From JBBIKU01 sp037445245 (GTDB taxonomy: Bacteria; Chloroflexota; Anaerolineae; Anaerolineales; Anaerolineaceae), in the NCBI GenBank assembly GCA_037445245.1, contig JBBIKU010000012.1, positions 1 through 25,791 of the forward strand: a stretch of DNA of 25,791 nt, read 5' to 3'. The first letter of the stretch is position 1; each line of letters begins with the position of its first letter. The notes beneath the pieces were generated by a model that made no database searches, was not told the origin of the DNA, and saw only the letters and a list, made by a program, of their open reading frames with translations. Position numbers and translations under genes: made by a program. Shown here in pieces: positions 8,090 through 15,874 of the stretch.

Positions 8090-9034
8090 GTGCCGACAAA
8101 TCCGACCCGAGAGCGGGTAAATCCCGATAAGATCGACACCTCGCCGAAGCGCCGCCCGGAATGGATCCGGGTGCGTGCCCCCTCTGGCGAGACCTTCGAG
8201 CAACTGCAGTCCCTCATGCGTCAAAAGACGCTGCACACCGTGTGCGAAGAAGCCGCCTGCCCCAACATGGGCGAGTGCTGGGGTTCGGGCACTGCCACTT
8301 TCTTGATGATGGGTGACGTGTGCACCCGCACCTGCGGCTTTTGCGATATTAAGCACGGCAGACCCACTCCCCTGGATTTTCAGGAACCCGAGCGCGTTGC
8401 CCAGGCGGTCAAAGCGATGGGACTGCGTCACGCCGTCATCACCAGCGTCAACCGCGACGACCGGAAGGACGGCGGCGCGCCCATCTTTGCCATGGTCATC
8501 CGCCGCATCCGCGAGATTCACCCCGGTTGCTCAATTGAAGTGCTTATCCCCGATTTCAAGGGCAGCATCGAGGCACTGCAGATCGTCATGGATGCCCGCC
8601 CCGAGATTCTCAACCACAACGTCGAGACCGTGCCGCGCCTGTTCAAAGCGGTGCAGCCGCAGGACCGCTACGAGTGGTCACAGAAGACGCTGAGCAACGC
8701 CAAGAAGCTCGATCCTGAGGTGCTCACCAAGTCGGGCATCATGGTCGGCTTGGGTGAGACGATGGAGGAAATCAAGCAAACCCTGCGCGATCTGCGTGCG
8801 TGGGATGTCAATATCCTTACCATCGGGCAATATCTGCAGCCCAGCCGCAAACACCTGCCGATCGAGCGCTACTACACCCTGGAGGAATTCAACGAGTTAA
8901 AGCAATTCGGGCTGGAGATCGGTTTCTCATGGGTGGAGAGCGGACCACTGGTGCGCTCCTCGTATCATGCCGCGGAACAGGTGCGCGCCCTGAGCGTGAT
9001 GCACCGCAAGCTGTACGGCATCAGCGCGGCGTAA
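8090..9034 (+). CDS. lipA: Lipoyl synthase LipA
   Basis: This radical-SAM enzyme inserts two sulfurs into protein-bound octanoyl groups to make the lipoyl cofactor of 2-oxoacid dehydrogenases and the glycine cleavage system. Both clusters are visible. The auxiliary-cluster motif is Cx4Cx5C (CEEAACPNMGEC). The radical-SAM motif is CTRTCGFC (CxxxCxxC). The family-specific RSSYHA near the C-terminus supplies the serine ligand. The chosen start is GTG at 8090, four bases after AGGAGG, giving 314 residues; the ATG at 8072 falls inside the promoter. The gene is transcribed divergently from rsmI. No lipB or lplA is adjacent, so the octanoyl-transfer step is encoded elsewhere. Confidence 0.96.
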   Translation: MPTNPTRERVNPDKIDTSPKRRPEWIRVRAPSGETFEQLQSLMRQKTLHTVCEEAACPNMGECWGSGTATFLMMGDVCTRTCGFCDIKHGRPTPLDFQEPERVAQAVKAMGLRHAVITSVNRDDRKDGGAPIFAMVIRRIREIHPGCSIEVLIPDFKGSIEALQIVMDARPEILNHNVETVPRLFKAVQPQDRYEWSQKTLSNAKKLDPEVLTKSGIMVGLGETMEEIKQTLRDLRAWDVNILTIGQYLQPSRKHLPIERYYTLEEFNELKQFGLEIGFSWVESGPLVRSSYHAAEQVRALSVMHRKLYGISAA

Positions 9035-9234
9035 AGCGGCGCCGCATCATTCACCGCTTCCAACAACCGTAACCGAACAGCACCGCCCTTGCCGGGCTCT
9101 GCCCACTGCCAGGGCGATTTCGATTCTTCCGCCGGGCGCGCCGGGAACATTTTCATGCCTTCCGGCGTCTTAACCATGACGGGGTACGCCCCGCCGGGTA
9201 ACACGCGCCCTTTCCCTGAGGGCGCAAGAGATGC
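9035..9234. other. Intergenic region rich in short inverted repeats
   Basis: About 200 bases follow lipA without a convincing gene. They contain GC-rich inverted repeats: GGGG-TACG-CCCC (9181-9192) and GCGCCCT-N7-AGGGCGC (9205-9225), the second ending just before the next gene. None is followed by a T-run, so they do not look like intrinsic terminators. The region could be a leader structure for the lipoprotein gene or a degraded dispersed repeat. Confidence 0.4.
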
Positions 9235-9255
9235 ATGAAAGGATGTGATGAAGAG

Positions 9256-10149
9256 ATGAAAGGTGTGTTTGTGCCTTTGACTGTGTTGCTGCTCGTGTCG
9301 CTCGCCTGCACCCCCTTCGCTGCACCCACTCTGCCCGCCGACAACATCATTGCCACCCGCGTGGCGGAAATCCTGACCGAGGCGCCGCTGCAAGAGCCGA
9401 CCCCGACCGTGATCACGCCGGAGATCGCAGACACCCCTACGCCGACCACTACCGTCACAGCCGAGCCGACCTCCACTGTTGAAGCCAGTCCAACGCCCGT
9501 TCCCACCCTGACGCCCACCCCGGCGGCGACCATCACGCCCCCCGCCGGCGACCCGCGCACGACGCTGGGCAACCCCACCTGGCGCGACGATTTCAGCCAC
9601 GGGCGCAACTGGGTTTTAAGCCGGGATGATTTCACCGACGCCAGTGTTAAAGACGGGCAGATGGTTCTGACCGGTTTGAGCGCCGTCGACGGCTGGCGCA
9701 TCACCTGGCGCCAGGTCGAAGATTACTACCTCGAAATGACGGTCAAGGCGAGTGAATGCAGCGGCGGTGACCAGTACGGCTTGTTCGTGCGCATCTCCGC
9801 CGACCGGCTCGACCCGCACCGCGGCTACCTCTACGCCTTCACCTGCGACGGGCGCTACTCGCTGCGCCGCTGGGACGGCAAGCAGATGGCCTGGCTGGTG
9901 CGGCTCACCGGCGACTCCGCCATCCGCAGCGGCGCCGGCGTCGATAACCGCATGGGAATCATGGTCACCGGCAAGCGGCTGGCGCTGTACGCCAACGGGG
10001 TGCTGCTCAAAGAGGTGCACGACGACGTTTTCACCGACAAGTACCCACAAAGTGGGCACAAGGGACGCTTTGGCGTCTTCGTCGGCGCAAAAGAAACCAA
10101 GGATTTCACCATCTACATCGACGAGATCGCCTACTGGGAAAATCCTTGA
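9256..10149 (+). CDS. Secreted lipoprotein with Thr/Pro linker and LamG-like domain
   Basis: The N-terminus MKGVFVPLTVLLLVSLACTP is a type II signal peptide with lipobox SLAC, so the cysteine should be lipidated and the protein held on the outer face of the membrane. An in-frame ATG at 9235 would add MKGCDEE, whose acidic residues suit a signal peptide poorly, so 9256 is preferred. Next comes a linker of about 70 residues rich in PTP/TPT. A C-terminal beta-rich domain of about 190 residues (WRDDFSHGRNW near its start, FTIYIDEIAYW near its end) resembles concanavalin/LamG or DUF1080 folds, which bind glycans. The ligand is unknown. The palindromic 8-3-8 repeat lies in frame near the C-terminus as KYPQSGHK. 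Confidence 0.82.
   Translation: MKGVFVPLTVLLLVSLACTPFAAPTLPADNIIATRVAEILTEAPLQEPTPTVITPEIADTPTPTTTVTAEPTSTVEASPTPVPTLTPTPAATITPPAGDPRTTLGNPTWRDDFSHGRNWVLSRDDFTDASVKDGQMVLTGLSAVDGWRITWRQVEDYYLEMTVKASECSGGDQYGLFVRISADRLDPHRGYLYAFTCDGRYSLRRWDGKQMAWLVRLTGDSAIRSGAGVDNRMGIMVTGKRLALYANGVLLKEVHDDVFTDKYPQSGHKGRFGVFVGAKETKDFTIYIDEIAYWENP
10041..10059. repeat. Dispersed 8-3-8 palindrome, copy 1 (in coding sequence)
   Basis: GTACCCAC-AAA-GTGGGCAC has 8-base arms (one G/T-type mismatch) and a 3-base centre. It lies within the lipoprotein gene, in frame, and encodes YPQSGH. The same architecture recurs at 13766-13822 and 19656-19674. Confidence 0.75.
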
Positions 10150-10188
10150 GCGACGTAAAGTAGTTGGGTGGTGGTGCGAGCGCCTATT

Positions 10189-11034
10189 CTACCCGGGGTC
10201 GCAGCCAACCCATTCGATGTTCTCAATATCCCGAAAGCGTTTCGCCATCACCTCCAGTGCCTGGGGGTTGTTGTCGATCAGGATGAATTGCCGCCCCAAT
10301 TCCAGGCAGGCGGCGCCGATGCTGCCGCTGCCAGCGAAGAAATCCAGCACCACGTCGCCCGGATTGGAAGAGGCAGTGACAATGCGGCGCAAAATACCCA
10401 CCGGTTTCTGGGTGGGGTAACCGGTCTTTTCTTTGCCGCTGGTGGTGACGATGGTGTGCCACCAGGTATCGGTGGGCAGCTTGCCGCGGGCGCTCTTCTC
10501 GGGACCAACCAGCCCCGGCGCCATGTAGGGGATGCGGTCGATGGCGTCGAGATTGAAGACGTAATTTTGCGGGTCTCGGGCGTACCAGAGGATGTTGTCG
10601 TGCTTGGGCGGCCATTTGCGCCGGGTGCGCCCGCCATAATCGTACGCCCAGATGATCTCGTTCAAAAAGCACTCCCTGCCGTAGATGGCGTCCAGCAGCA
10701 CCTTGCAGTAATGCACCTCGCGGTAATCGATGTGAAAATACAGGCTGCCGTGCGGCTTCAGGAGGCGGCGGCTTTGTTCCAGGCGCGGCTCCAAAAATGC
10801 CAGGTAGTCGTCGAAGAGATCGCCGTAGCCGCGGCTGCCCAGCTTAATCGTTTGGTAGCGCCTGCCCTGAAAGCCCACCCGGTCGCCCTGGCTAGAATTG
10901 ACCGTTTTGATCTGCGTGCGCGCCTGGGTTTTGCCGGTGTTGAAGGGCGGGTCGATGTAGATCAGATCGACGCTGGCTTCAGGCAGCGCCTCTAATATGG
11001 GCAGGTTGTCTCCGTAGTAGATGCGATGTTTCAT
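10189..11034 (-). CDS. Orphan DNA methyltransferase (beta-class, N6-adenine or N4-cytosine)
   Basis: The 281-residue protein has catalytic motif IV first (LIYIDPPFNTG, DPPF at about 28-31). A target-recognition stretch follows, then GYPTQKPVGIL, and finally the SAM-binding motif I (VVLDFFAGSGSIG, about 228-240). Motif IV before motif I is the beta-class order, shared by many type II and type III modification enzymes. DPPF fits amino-group methylation of adenine or cytosine, not C5. No restriction-endonuclease-like gene lies on either side, so it looks solitary and may act in regulation or be a relic. It is the last gene of the serS-led minus-strand group, 93 bases after the previous gene, with a TATAAT on its strand at 11093-11088. 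Confidence 0.88.
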   Translation of the reverse strand: MKHRIYYGDNLPILEALPEASVDLIYIDPPFNTGKTQARTQIKTVNSSQGDRVGFQGRRYQTIKLGSRGYGDLFDDYLAFLEPRLEQSRRLLKPHGSLYFHIDYREVHYCKVLLDAIYGRECFLNEIIWAYDYGGRTRRKWPPKHDNILWYARDPQNYVFNLDAIDRIPYMAPGLVGPEKSARGKLPTDTWWHTIVTTSGKEKTGYPTQKPVGILRRIVTASSNPGDVVLDFFAGSGSIGAACLELGRQFILIDNNPQALEVMAKRFRDIENIEWVGCDPG

Positions 11035-11087
11035 GCGCTCATCGTCGTGGTTCTCGATTTCCTTGTCGGCGAAGTATGGGTTATTCT

Positions 11088-11093
11088 ATTATA
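11088..11093 (-). promoter_or_regulatory. Possible -10 box for the DNA methyltransferase gene
   Basis: TATAAT is read on the minus strand from 11093 to 11088, inside an AT-rich patch of about 18 bases in otherwise GC-rich DNA. It lies 53 bases before the methyltransferase start. No good -35 box is visible at the right distance, so this is only a candidate. Confidence 0.35.
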
Positions 11094-11127
11094 TATCTTG
11101 CGGGGCGCTATGGTTGCCCGGCGCGTC

Positions 11128-11915
<788 letters not shown>

Positions 11916-11943
<28 letters not shown>

Positions 11944-12413
11944 ATGCCGATGATGACGAAGCCGACCAGAATGCGGATCGCCATTGCCCAGCCGCAGCCC
12001 AGCGCCATGTTGCGGGTGGCGTCCAGAGCTGAACGCCAGTCTCCCCGGCGGATGTATTCCACCAGGAATAGCACCCCCAGGGCAACCAGCAGCCCGCCCA
12101 GCGGCGTCCAGAACACCGCCGCCAGCAAGCCGCCCACCAGCGCCAGAGAGATCGAAAGCCAGCTCGCCCCCACCTTGCGGGCGCCCGTTCCCATTAGCAC
12201 GTTGTCTGCCAGCGACCCGGCAATCGCCAGCAGGGTGATCACGGCGAACAACGCCCCGCTGACCAGGTCGAATCCGGTGATTAACCCGTACAACAGCGCC
12301 GCCAGCCAGATCACCGCCAGCCCCGGCATGACCGGGATGAACAGGCTCAGCAACCCGAACAGCATCACCGCCAGAACAACGATCTTGAGCGTCATGTCAC
12401 CGATTTCTTGCAT
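11916..12413 (-). CDS. DUF456 family membrane protein
   Basis: The 165-residue protein has about four to five hydrophobic helices. It shows the DUF456 pattern of FIPVMPGLAVIWLAALLYG near the N-terminus and a glycine-rich second half, here GARKVGASW followed by GGLLAAVFWTPLGGLLVALG. The family is found in many bacteria without an established function. The start lies ten bases after the stop of serS, with a GAGGGG ribosome site, so it is in the serS transcription unit. Its 3' end overlaps the next gene by 28 bases. Confidence 0.85.
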
Positions 12414-12423
12414 TGTCAGCCCC

Positions 12424-13701
12424 TCATCCTGGCGGGCGGATCACATCGACGCCGCCCATCCACGGTCGCAACACCTCCGGCACCTGCACTGAACTGTCCG
12501 GCTGCTGGTAATTTTCCAGCACAGCGATCAGGGTGCGCGGCAACCCCAACCCCGACCCGTTGAGGGTGTGCACCAGCCGGTTCTGCTTGCTTTCCAGAGT
12601 GCGGTAGCGGATACTGGCGCGGCGCGCCTGAAAGTCACCCACGTTCGAGATCGATGAAACCTCCAGCCACTCGCCGCAGCCCGGCGCCCAGACCTCGATG
12701 TCGTAGGTGATCTGGGCGTTGAAGCCCAGGTCGCCGCTGCACAGTTGCATCACACGGTAGGTCAACCCCAGTTCGGCGCAGGTCTGCTCGGCATCCGCCA
12801 GCATCTTTTCCAGCTCGGCGTCCGAATTTTCGGGTGTGCTGTAAATGTACATCTCGACTTTATCGAACTGGTGACCGCGCTTGATGCCGCGTACATCCTT
12901 GCCGGCGCTCATCTTTTCGCGGCGAAAACAAGGGGTGTAGGCGGTGTAGCGCAACGGCAGACGCTCCTCAGCGAGGATTTCGTCCATGTGCAGACCGGTG
13001 AGCGGCACTTCGGCGGTGGGCACCATCCAGAGGTCATCCTCGTGGTCGCGGTAAAGATTGTCGGCGAATTTGGGCAACTGCCCCGAAGCGAACAGCGTTT
13101 CCTGGCGCACCACGAAAGGGGGGTAGTGTTCGAAATAGCCCTGGCGGATGTGCAGATCGAGCATCCAGGCGATCAGCGCCCGCTGCAGGCGCGCCCCTGC
13201 CCCGCTCAGCACGTAGAAGCGTGAACCGCTGACCTTGACCCCGCGCTCAAAGTCGATGATCCCCAGGCGTGTGCCCAGCTCCCAGTGCGGCAGCGGCTCG
13301 AAATCGATCTGCGGCAGATCGCCGGAGATCTTGACGATCACGTTTTCGCTCTCGTCTTTGCCGGGGGGTGTTGCCGGGTGGGGCAGGTTGGGGATGCCCG
13401 CCAGCACGTGACGCAGCTCGGTTTCTACCTGGCGCACCTGTTCATCCAGTTCGGCGATGCGTTCGCCCACCTGCCGCATGGCTTCGATTTTCTGCTGGCG
13501 TTGGCTGGCATCTTTCATGCGCCCGATTTCTTTCGAAACCGCGTTGCGCTGGGCTTTCAGGCTTTCGACTTCGGTGAGAAGGGCGCGGCGGCGGCTGTCG
13601 CGTGCCAGCACATCGTCCACCGCCTCGGTGGTCATATGGCGGGCAAGCAGCGCCTGGCGCACTCGTTCGGGCTCTTCGCGAAACAGGTTGATATCCAACA
13701 T
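12424..13701 (-). CDS. serS: Seryl-tRNA synthetase
   Basis: The enzyme charges tRNA-Ser (and tRNA-Sec) with serine in the cytoplasm. Length (425) and domain order are standard. An N-terminal antiparallel coiled coil (about residues 27-105) grips the long variable arm of tRNA-Ser. A class II catalytic core follows, with motif 2 at TPCFRREKMSAG, the serine/ATP pocket near LEVSSISNVGDFQARR and motif 3 at GSGLGLPRTLIAVLENY. The ATG is preceded by TGAGG. The gene is headed by a promoter at 14064-14037, a T-box leader and an intrinsic terminator, so its expression should respond to uncharged tRNA-Ser, although the leader's key motif is altered. Confidence 0.97.
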   Translation of the reverse strand: MLDINLFREEPERVRQALLARHMTTEAVDDVLARDSRRRALLTEVESLKAQRNAVSKEIGRMKDASQRQQKIEAMRQVGERIAELDEQVRQVETELRHVLAGIPNLPHPATPPGKDESENVIVKISGDLPQIDFEPLPHWELGTRLGIIDFERGVKVSGSRFYVLSGAGARLQRALIAWMLDLHIRQGYFEHYPPFVVRQETLFASGQLPKFADNLYRDHEDDLWMVPTAEVPLTGLHMDEILAEERLPLRYTAYTPCFRREKMSAGKDVRGIKRGHQFDKVEMYIYSTPENSDAELEKMLADAEQTCAELGLTYRVMQLCSGDLGFNAQITYDIEVWAPGCGEWLEVSSISNVGDFQARRASIRYRTLESKQNRLVHTLNGSGLGLPRTLIAVLENYQQPDSSVQVPEVLRPWMGGVDVIRPPG

Positions 13702-13727
13702 AGCGACCTCATTCCCAAAACGATATT

Positions 13728-13760
13728 AAAAACCCCTTCTCCGGTGCAGGACGAAGGGGT
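13728..13760 (-). terminator. Intrinsic terminator in the serS leader
   Basis: On the minus strand ACCCCTTC (13760-13753) and GAAGGGGT (13739-13732) form a perfect 8-bp stem with a 13-base loop, followed by a short T-run ending at 13728. It sits 27 bases before the serS start. That is the position of the regulated terminator of a T-box attenuator. Its CCCCTT strand should be shared with the antiterminator. Confidence 0.85.
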
Positions 13761-14030
13761 CGTTCGTGTGCCCACTGCGTGGGTACGTGTGCCCACTGCG
13801 TGGGTACGTGTGCCCACTGCGTTCGCCCCGGCTGGAGACTTTTTCCAACCGGCAGCCTCGTTGCAGCGATAACGGATGCCGCCGTCCCTCTTGCGACGGG
13901 GAACACCCGCCCCTGCGGGGGAAGCCCTCCCTGAAGGAGACCGGGGTTGATTTTGCCGATCAGCCCACTGGTTTACACCACCCACCGGCTCTCTGCAGGA
14001 CGTCATCGGTTATTTGATCCCGGGTGAAGC
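13761..14030 (-). promoter_or_regulatory. T-box riboswitch leader of serS
   Basis: The minus-strand leader carries conserved T-box sequences in order. The upper stem I block reads GCAGAGAGCCGGUGG followed by GUGGUGUAAACC. Stem I closing strands CCGAU/AUCGG and CCGGG/CCCGG bracket it. A possible Ser specifier UCA lies at 13950-13948 in the loop AAAAUCAACC. The stem III motif CCGUUAUCGC is near 13875. An intrinsic terminator precedes serS. T-boxes bind uncharged tRNA through the specifier (anticodon) and the UGGN bulge (acceptor end), preventing termination. Here the last element, UGGNACCGCG, is not present intact. The nearest sequences are UGGGCACACG, within the 21-bp repeats. The leader is thus recognisable, but its acceptor-sensing end is altered. 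Confidence 0.85.
13766..13822. repeat. Tandem array of the 8-3-8 palindrome (2.7 units of 21 bp)
   Basis: The unit GTGTGCCCACTGCGTGGGTAC occurs at 13766-13786 and 13787-13807, and the first 15 bases recur at 13808-13822. Each full unit contains GTGCCCAC-TGC-GTGGGTAC, an imperfect palindrome able to form a hairpin. The array lies inside the serS leader just upstream of the terminator, where the UGGNACCGCG T-box sequence is expected. Confidence 0.9.
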
Positions 14031-14036
14031 ATTGTG

Positions 14037-14064
14037 ATTATACCCGCCCGTAAGCTGCTGTCAA
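14037..14064 (-). promoter_or_regulatory. Strong promoter for the serS T-box transcript
   Basis: On the minus strand a perfect TTGACA (14064-14059) and a perfect TATAAT (14042-14037) are separated by 16 bases. Transcription would start near 14030, giving a leader of about 330 bases before serS. This is the best promoter in the window and fits constitutive initiation with control by attenuation. Confidence 0.88.
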
Positions 14065-14107
14065 GCGAACGCCATGGGTGGGCAAACCTATTGGTGCCCC
14101 TCTCCAT

Positions 14108-14845
14108 TCAGGCATGTTTGGAACGCTTGCGCGGCAGGGGTTGGGTATCCTCGGCATCGATATCCAGGCGGTAACCCACCCCGCGCACGGTCTTGATGAA
14201 ACGCGGCTTGCCGGCGTCATGCTCGATTGCCTGCCGCAGCCAACTGATGTGCACATCCAGTGTGCGCGTGTCGCCGGTGTAGTTGGTTTCCCACACCTGG
14301 CGGAAGAGGTCTTTGCGGTCGATTACTTCGCCCTGATGGTGCATCAAGATCTTGAGCAGCGTTACCAAGCGGGGGGTCAGGCGCTCCTGGCGTTCACCAT
14401 AGCGCACCCAGCGCTGTTCGAGGTCCATCACCAGCGGACCGACCCGCAGCAATTTTTTATCGTCCGAGGGCAGTAAGGGACGGATGCGGTTCAACAATTT
14501 TTGCAGCGTGAACGGCTGTTTTAAGATGACGTGCGCTTGCAGAGAATCGGTATTAATGCTTGTTTCGTCGATCACCACCACAATGGGGATGTGCGGGATG
14601 CTGTTTTGTATCGATTGACAGATACGCTTGCCGCTGGTGCGCATCGAAGCTGCATCAATTAATACCAAGTCGGGGTGGCAGTCCTGCAAGCGCGACAGTG
14701 CCGTGCTGCCATTGGGGACACTCTCGACCGAAAAGCCCTTCTTGACCAATCCCGAAAAAAAAGAGGGGTATTCAGCCCGTTTTCCTTCTATGAGCAGAAT
14801 CTTCGGCTTTTCCGCAACCACCGGTGATCGTCCGCCTCTCGTCAA
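14108..14845 (-). CDS. OmpR-type response regulator with atypical receiver
   Basis: The protein has a receiver-like domain (about residues 14-115) and a C-terminal OmpR/PhoB winged helix (about 135-235: LTPRLVTLLKILMHHQGEVI, RTLDVHISWLRQAIE, IKTVRGVGYRLD). The phospho-acceptor Asp (VLID, D64) and the conserved Lys (VILKQPF, K109) are present. The N-terminal acidic pair that binds magnesium is reduced to LLIEG, with one Glu and a Gly. Phosphorylation may therefore be weak or absent. No histidine kinase is adjacent. It should bind DNA as a dimer; targets are unknown. The TTG at 14845 gives 245 residues. A GTG at 14821, with GAGAGG upstream, would give 237 and is equally plausible. Confidence 0.88.
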   Translation of the reverse strand: MTRGGRSPVVAEKPKILLIEGKRAEYPSFFSGLVKKGFSVESVPNGSTALSRLQDCHPDLVLIDAASMRTSGKRICQSIQNSIPHIPIVVVIDETSINTDSLQAHVILKQPFTLQKLLNRIRPLLPSDDKKLLRVGPLVMDLEQRWVRYGERQERLTPRLVTLLKILMHHQGEVIDRKDLFRQVWETNYTGDTRTLDVHISWLRQAIEHDAGKPRFIKTVRGVGYRLDIDAEDTQPLPRKRSKHA

Positions 14846-15172
14846 AGTAATGCCCTTGATTGCACAACGTCGTTTTCAATCGCCAGCTTGTTCCCGAAAT
14901 GGTTTTTCCCGGGATGCCACGCCAGAACAGGGATTGTTGAAGACAACCCATCGGTTGTAAATTTCTTGTAGACACCCCCTGAATTGAGGAGACGAAGCCA
15001 GGCAAGGGTCGGCGTCTCAATTATATCGACTACGAACAGCGCCATTATACTCCAAACTTTTTAATTTCAGCATAAGAATTCCCGCCGTCAACCAAGTTGC
15101 ATGCAGACAGGCGCCATGATAGAATCAGACTGGGTTGGGGTGCGGCAGCGCGCCCGCCAATGGAGGTAGTGT
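14846..15172. other. Divergent intergenic region between response regulator and bifunctional-nuclease gene
   Basis: This gap of 327 bases holds no convincing gene. On the minus strand TATAAT occurs at 15049-15044 and 15025-15020, possible -10 boxes for the response-regulator gene, without clear -35 partners. If used, they leave an untranslated leader of about 180-200 bases. A perfect inverted repeat ACAACC-CATC-GGTTGT lies at 14943-14958 and could be an operator. The plus-strand promoter for the next gene is at 15097-15125. Confidence 0.4.
15097..15125 (+). promoter_or_regulatory. Candidate promoter for the bifunctional-nuclease-family gene
   Basis: TAGAAT (15120-15125, 5/6 match to TATAAT) lies 17 bases after TTGCAT (15097-15102, a weak -35). 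Transcription would begin near 15132, about 40 bases before the ATG at 15173. Confidence 0.45.
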
Positions 15173-15781
15173 ATGTCCAAGATGGTTGAAGTCGTCATCG
15201 ATAGTGTGCGTGTCAGCCTGACCAACCAACAGCGGATTGTTGTTCTGCGCGAAGCCAACGTCGAACGCTATCTGCCGATCTGGATCGGACCCTATGAAGC
15301 CGAAGCGATCACGATCGCCCTACAAGAGATCGAAGTCGCTCGACCGCAAACTCATGATTTGATCAAGAATATCCTTCAGTCGCTCAATGCCCGCCTGCTG
15401 CGGGTCGAGGTAGTCACCTTGCGCGAAGATGTGTTCTACGGCAATCTGGTGATACAAATCAGCAACGGCGAAGTGATCAACGTCGATTGTCGACCATCTG
15501 ATGCCCTGGCTTTGTCGGTGCGCGCCCACGTACCGATCCTCATCGCTCGCGAAGTGCTGGATGCTGCCGGGGTCGTCCCCGAGCAGGATCTGGAAAGCGA
15601 CGCTGCCGCTTCCGCTGACGAAATCCCTTCCCGCGGAAAACTGGTTGATGATGGCGAAGAGCGGCTATCGGTGTTTGAAGACTTCCTCAAAAAGCTGGAA
15701 GGAGATAAGCCGGGCGATCAACCCGATGAGAACCAGGACCAAAGCGAAGACGAAGCGGACCAAGACAAAGACCCGAATTGA
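15173..15781 (+). CDS. Bifunctional nuclease family protein (DUF151/BFN)
   Basis: Residues 1-135 match the BFN (DUF151) domain: VVIDSVRVSLTNQQRIVVL at the start, LPIWIGPYEAEAITIALQ in the core, VINVDCRPSDALALSVRAHV and PILIAREVLDAAG at the end. Members have been reported to have DNase and RNase activity in plants; in bacteria the role is largely unknown. The last 65 residues add a helix (LSVFEDFLKKLEGD) and a very acidic, probably disordered tail rich in Asp, Glu and Gln. GGAGG six bases before the ATG supports the start. The gene is flanked by a candidate promoter and an intrinsic terminator, so it appears monocistronic. Confidence 0.92.
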   Translation: MSKMVEVVIDSVRVSLTNQQRIVVLREANVERYLPIWIGPYEAEAITIALQEIEVARPQTHDLIKNILQSLNARLLRVEVVTLREDVFYGNLVIQISNGEVINVDCRPSDALALSVRAHVPILIAREVLDAAGVVPEQDLESDAAASADEIPSRGKLVDDGEERLSVFEDFLKKLEGDKPGDQPDENQDQSEDEADQDKDPN

Positions 15782-15792
15782 ACCCATCAGAC

Positions 15793-15825
15793 ACCGGGGC
15801 GCTCCGTAAAGCCCCGGTCATTTTT
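15793..15825 (+). terminator. Intrinsic terminator after the bifunctional-nuclease gene
   Basis: ACCGGGGC (15793-15800) and GCCCCGGT (15811-15818) form a perfect 8-bp stem with a 10-base loop, followed by CA and TTTTT (15821-15825). It separates this gene from dnaB, so dnaB needs a promoter of its own downstream, which I could not identify with confidence. Confidence 0.85.
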
Positions 15826-15874
15826 CACCCGCTGCTAGCCCACAAGGAAACATCCGATCACAGGTGCTGAATTC

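Noticed and set aside
9086..9116. GCCCT...AGGGC pair after lipA as an intrinsic terminator
   Set aside because: The loop is long (about 20 bases) and no T-run follows.
8965..9704. Long minus-strand open frames opposite lipA and the lipoprotein gene
   Set aside because: They are composition artefacts of GC-rich coding DNA. The plus-strand frames carry LipA motifs and a lipoprotein signal peptide, while the minus frames are low-complexity Gly/Arg/Val-rich.
10168..10995. 275-codon plus-strand frame opposite the DNA methyltransferase
   Set aside because: It mirrors the methyltransferase codons. The minus-strand frame has DPPF and FAGSGS motifs, and the plus frame shows no recognisable domain.
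13766..13822. Repeats in the serS leader as a CRISPR array
   Set aside because: The 21-bp units abut with no unique spacers of 25-40 bases, there are no cas genes, and related single copies lie inside other genes.
13709..14006. Small minus-strand frames with WAHVPTQ or THAVGTR repeats upstream of serS
   Set aside because: They are translations of the 21-bp array inside a T-box leader. There is no supported ribosome site and the RNA motifs explain the sequence better.
14842..15045. 67-codon minus-strand frame upstream of the response regulator
   Set aside because: It overlaps the likely leader and promoter region, has no ribosome site at its ATG and no family resemblance.
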